The position numbers and the translations under genes are program-made. The notes under the pieces are model-generated. The model saw only the letters and a program-made list of their open reading frames with translations. It was not told the origin of the DNA and searched no databases. A DNA stretch of 6,610 nucleotides from Spirochaetes bacterium RIFOXYC1_FULL_54_7 (GTDB taxonomy: Bacteria; Spirochaetota; Spirochaetia; Treponematales; UBA12059), in contig MIBM01000225.1 of the NCBI GenBank assembly GCA_001830645.1, forward strand, positions 839-7,448, read 5' to 3'. Positions 5,344-6,610 of the stretch are shown in pieces. The number at the start of each line of letters is the position of its first letter. Position 1 is the first letter of the stretch.

Positions 5344-5417
5344 CGGGAGCGACGGGGATTGAACCCGCGATCTTCGGCTTGACAGGCCGACGCGATAACC
5401 AGCTTCGCTACGCCCCC
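5344..5417 (-). tRNA. tRNA-Asp(GTC)
   Basis: A 74-base cloverleaf. The acceptor GGGGGCG pairs with CGCTCCC (one G-T pair), with discriminator G as expected for Asp and no encoded CCA. The D stem is GCGA/TCGC. The anticodon stem TCGGC/GCCGA holds loop CTGTCAA, giving anticodon GTC. The variable loop is AGATC. The T stem GCGGG/CCCGT has loop TTCAATC. It has its own strong promoter just upstream. Confidence 0.96.
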
Positions 5418-5439
5418 AGCGTCATCGCTGACAGGTCGC

Positions 5440-5469
5440 ACTATAGCTACGCTGGCGCTTGCGTGTCAA
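5440..5469 (-). promoter_or_regulatory. Sigma70-type promoter of tRNA-Asp
   Basis: On the - strand a consensus -35 TTGACA (5469-5464) and a -10 TATAGT (5445-5440) are 18 bases apart. Transcription should begin near 5433, about 15 bases before the tRNA. The bases after the -10 (GCGACC) form a GC-rich discriminator, as in stringently controlled stable-RNA promoters. The -35 box contains the TGA stop of the upstream gene. Confidence 0.82.
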
Positions 5470-6610
5470 TAGGTTTTCTTGGGTCCCCGGATCTTGTTCT
5501 CTGGTCTGGGAGACTTGCTGCCCGAACGGGTGGAGCCAAGGCCCCTGAACCGGCCGTGCCCAGCGTTTTCCTGGCCGGTTTCCGTGCTTTTTGACTTGCG
5601 GCCCTGGGGTTTTGAAGGGCCTTGGGAGCCTTTAGGTCCTTTTGATCCCTTGCGCTTGTCTTCGTAACTGCGTTTTGGACCCTTGGTGCCGGGCTTTTCT
5701 GGGCTGTCACTACCAGCACCTGCCGGACTGTCGGAGCCGGCTCTGGAGCTCCTGCTCGACCTTGTCCGGGTGCCGTTGGATGGCGGTTCCTGGGGGGGCA
5801 GGGTTGGGGAAGTGCCAGGGGTAAAGCTGGCCTGGATTATGACGGCCCCGGATTTGGTATCTTTTTCCGACTTGGCTCCGGGCAGGGGTGAATCGAGGAC
5901 AGCCATGAATCCCGAGGGGAGGAGGGCAAGATCCCCCTTCACCAGGGTATAGCCGGTGCGGCAGCAGGCATAGCGGCCCAGGCCGCTGTCACCTAACCGG
6001 AAGGGGTCGGAGATGATGCGGATAGCCGGAGGCGGATTAGCCTGGCGGGCCAGGGGGACAGGCTCGGCATACAGCCAGGATGCGATGAGCCGGTCTTTGG
6101 GTAGGCCGGTGGTTTCGCTGAAGGCGGTAAGGCGGGCGGGGGCGGCGGAGCGGTCCAGCACAAAGTGGCACCAGGGGGCTTTGGAGCGGCCGTGGGCGGT
6201 AACCACCGGCGGGATGGGGAAGACCCGCTTGGCCGCCGCTTCCCGGGCGGCCTTGAGGCCGGCGACGCGGTCCAGGGGGACTGTCCCCGGTTCCGGTTTG
6301 TCCTTGCGGAAGGCGGCGGACAGGAAGACTCCGCTCATGGGGCAGGCCGCCTGGTGGGGGCAGGGTGCCACAGCCTGGCCACCACGGAGGATGATGGATT
6401 CACGGAGGGCGGAAAGCATGGCTCCCGAACGCGGATCGCCTGGCTCCACCACCAGTATCCTGCCTCCCGGCACGAGGCGGGAAGACAGCTGGCCGGCCAG
6501 CTCGCCGGCGCGGTCGGACAGGACCTGCTTGTCTTTCCAGAATGACTCGTTGAAGACGTTGGCCGCCGTGACCAGTTTGAACCATTCGCTTGTATCTTCG
6601 ATGCCGAGGT
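5466..6610 (-). CDS. Rsm22/METTL17-like ribosomal small-subunit assembly protein, C-terminal part
   Basis: The frame stays open to the window edge, so the N-terminus and most of the SAM-methyltransferase-like fold are missing. A GTG at 6473 lies inside the conserved core (LVPGGRILVVEPGDPRSG) and is not a credible start; upstream codons read LGIEDTSEWFKLVTAANVFN, which is also family-like. Numbering from that GTG, CPHQAACPM (C38, C44), WCHF (C102) and C170/C171 match the cysteines of this family that hold an Fe-S cluster in mitochondrial METTL17. The C38/C44 to WCHF interval is about 58 residues, longer than I would expect. From about residue 220 the tail is rich in Ser, Gly, Pro, Lys and Arg (KGSKGPKGSQGPSKP) and looks disordered and nucleic-acid binding. 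The family acts in small-subunit biogenesis; the bacterial role is less clear. Confidence 0.82.
   Translation of the reverse strand, partial: LGIEDTSEWFKLVTAANVFNESFWKDKQVLSDRAGELAGQLSSRLVPGGRILVVEPGDPRSGAMLSALRESIILRGGQAVAPCPHQAACPMSGVFLSAAFRKDKPEPGTVPLDRVAGLKAAREAAAKRVFPIPPVVTAHGRSKAPWCHFVLDRSAAPARLTAFSETTGLPKDRLIASWLYAEPVPLARQANPPPAIRIISDPFRLGDSGLGRYACCRTGYTLVKGDLALLPSGFMAVLDSPLPGAKSEKDTKSGAVIIQASFTPGTSPTLPPQEPPSNGTRTRSSRSSRAGSDSPAGAGSDSPEKPGTKGPKRSYEDKRKGSKGPKGSQGPSKPQGRKSKSTETGQENAGHGRFRGLGSTRSGSKSPRPENKIRGPKKTY

Noticed and set aside
5256..5594. A 112-codon + strand frame (MNPRPLGPEPSALPLRYCP)
   Set aside because: It is the antisense translation of two tRNA genes, a known source of false proteins of this appearance.
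6165..6545. A 126-codon + strand frame opposite the Rsm22-like gene
   Set aside because: High GC content leaves several frames open here; only the - strand frame has family motifs (CPH, WCHF, VVEPG).

Overview
The window is bacterial DNA in two unlike halves, joined by a repeat-rich junction next to two tRNA genes. The lineage cannot be fixed from the sequence. An Rsm22-type protein plus tRNA genes without encoded CCA would fit a spirochaete or a similar group, but this is a weak inference. Sampled 60-base lines are about 48-50% GC on the left (1621-1680, 2881-2940) and 67-75% on the right (6001-6060, 6241-6300).

Positions 2-3723 (+ strand) hold a compact four-gene operon. It encodes an SsuC/TauC/NrtB-type ABC permease, two different ATPase subunits, and a cysteine-type sulfatase with no signal peptide. 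The likely job is import of a small organic sulfate ester and its desulfation in the cytoplasm. The substrate-binding protein, and perhaps a second permease, would lie upstream of the window. The two ATPases carry complementary defects. The first has Asn at the H-loop histidine; the second has LSASM instead of LSGGM. In a heterodimer both changes fall in the same composite ATP site, which predicts one degenerate and one catalytic site.

Positions 3804-5258 are a junction of decayed mobile and repeated DNA. A dead IS3-family element (3858-4882) has recognisable terminal inverted repeats, a 1-base frame loss at its A6G slippery site and an internal deletion in orfB. It lies inside one copy of a repeat unit whose next copy is 249 bp away. 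Each unit contains a 91-bp block in which a perfect 17-bp bidirectional terminator hairpin is flanked on both sides by outward-reading-in copies of the tRNA-Pro 3' end. The right-hand block runs directly into the intact tRNA-Pro gene.

Positions 5241-5469 (- strand) hold tRNA-Asp(GTC) and then tRNA-Pro(CGG). A strong promoter lies upstream of tRNA-Asp and an intrinsic terminator sits between the two tRNAs. Upstream of these on the same strand (5466-6610, truncated by the window edge) is the C-terminal part of an Rsm22/METTL17-like ribosome-assembly protein. It has four candidate metal-cluster cysteines and a long, basic, low-complexity tail. The accessory operon, the IS and the repeats all lie on the 3' side of tRNA-Pro, as expected if that tRNA end has been a recombination or integration site.
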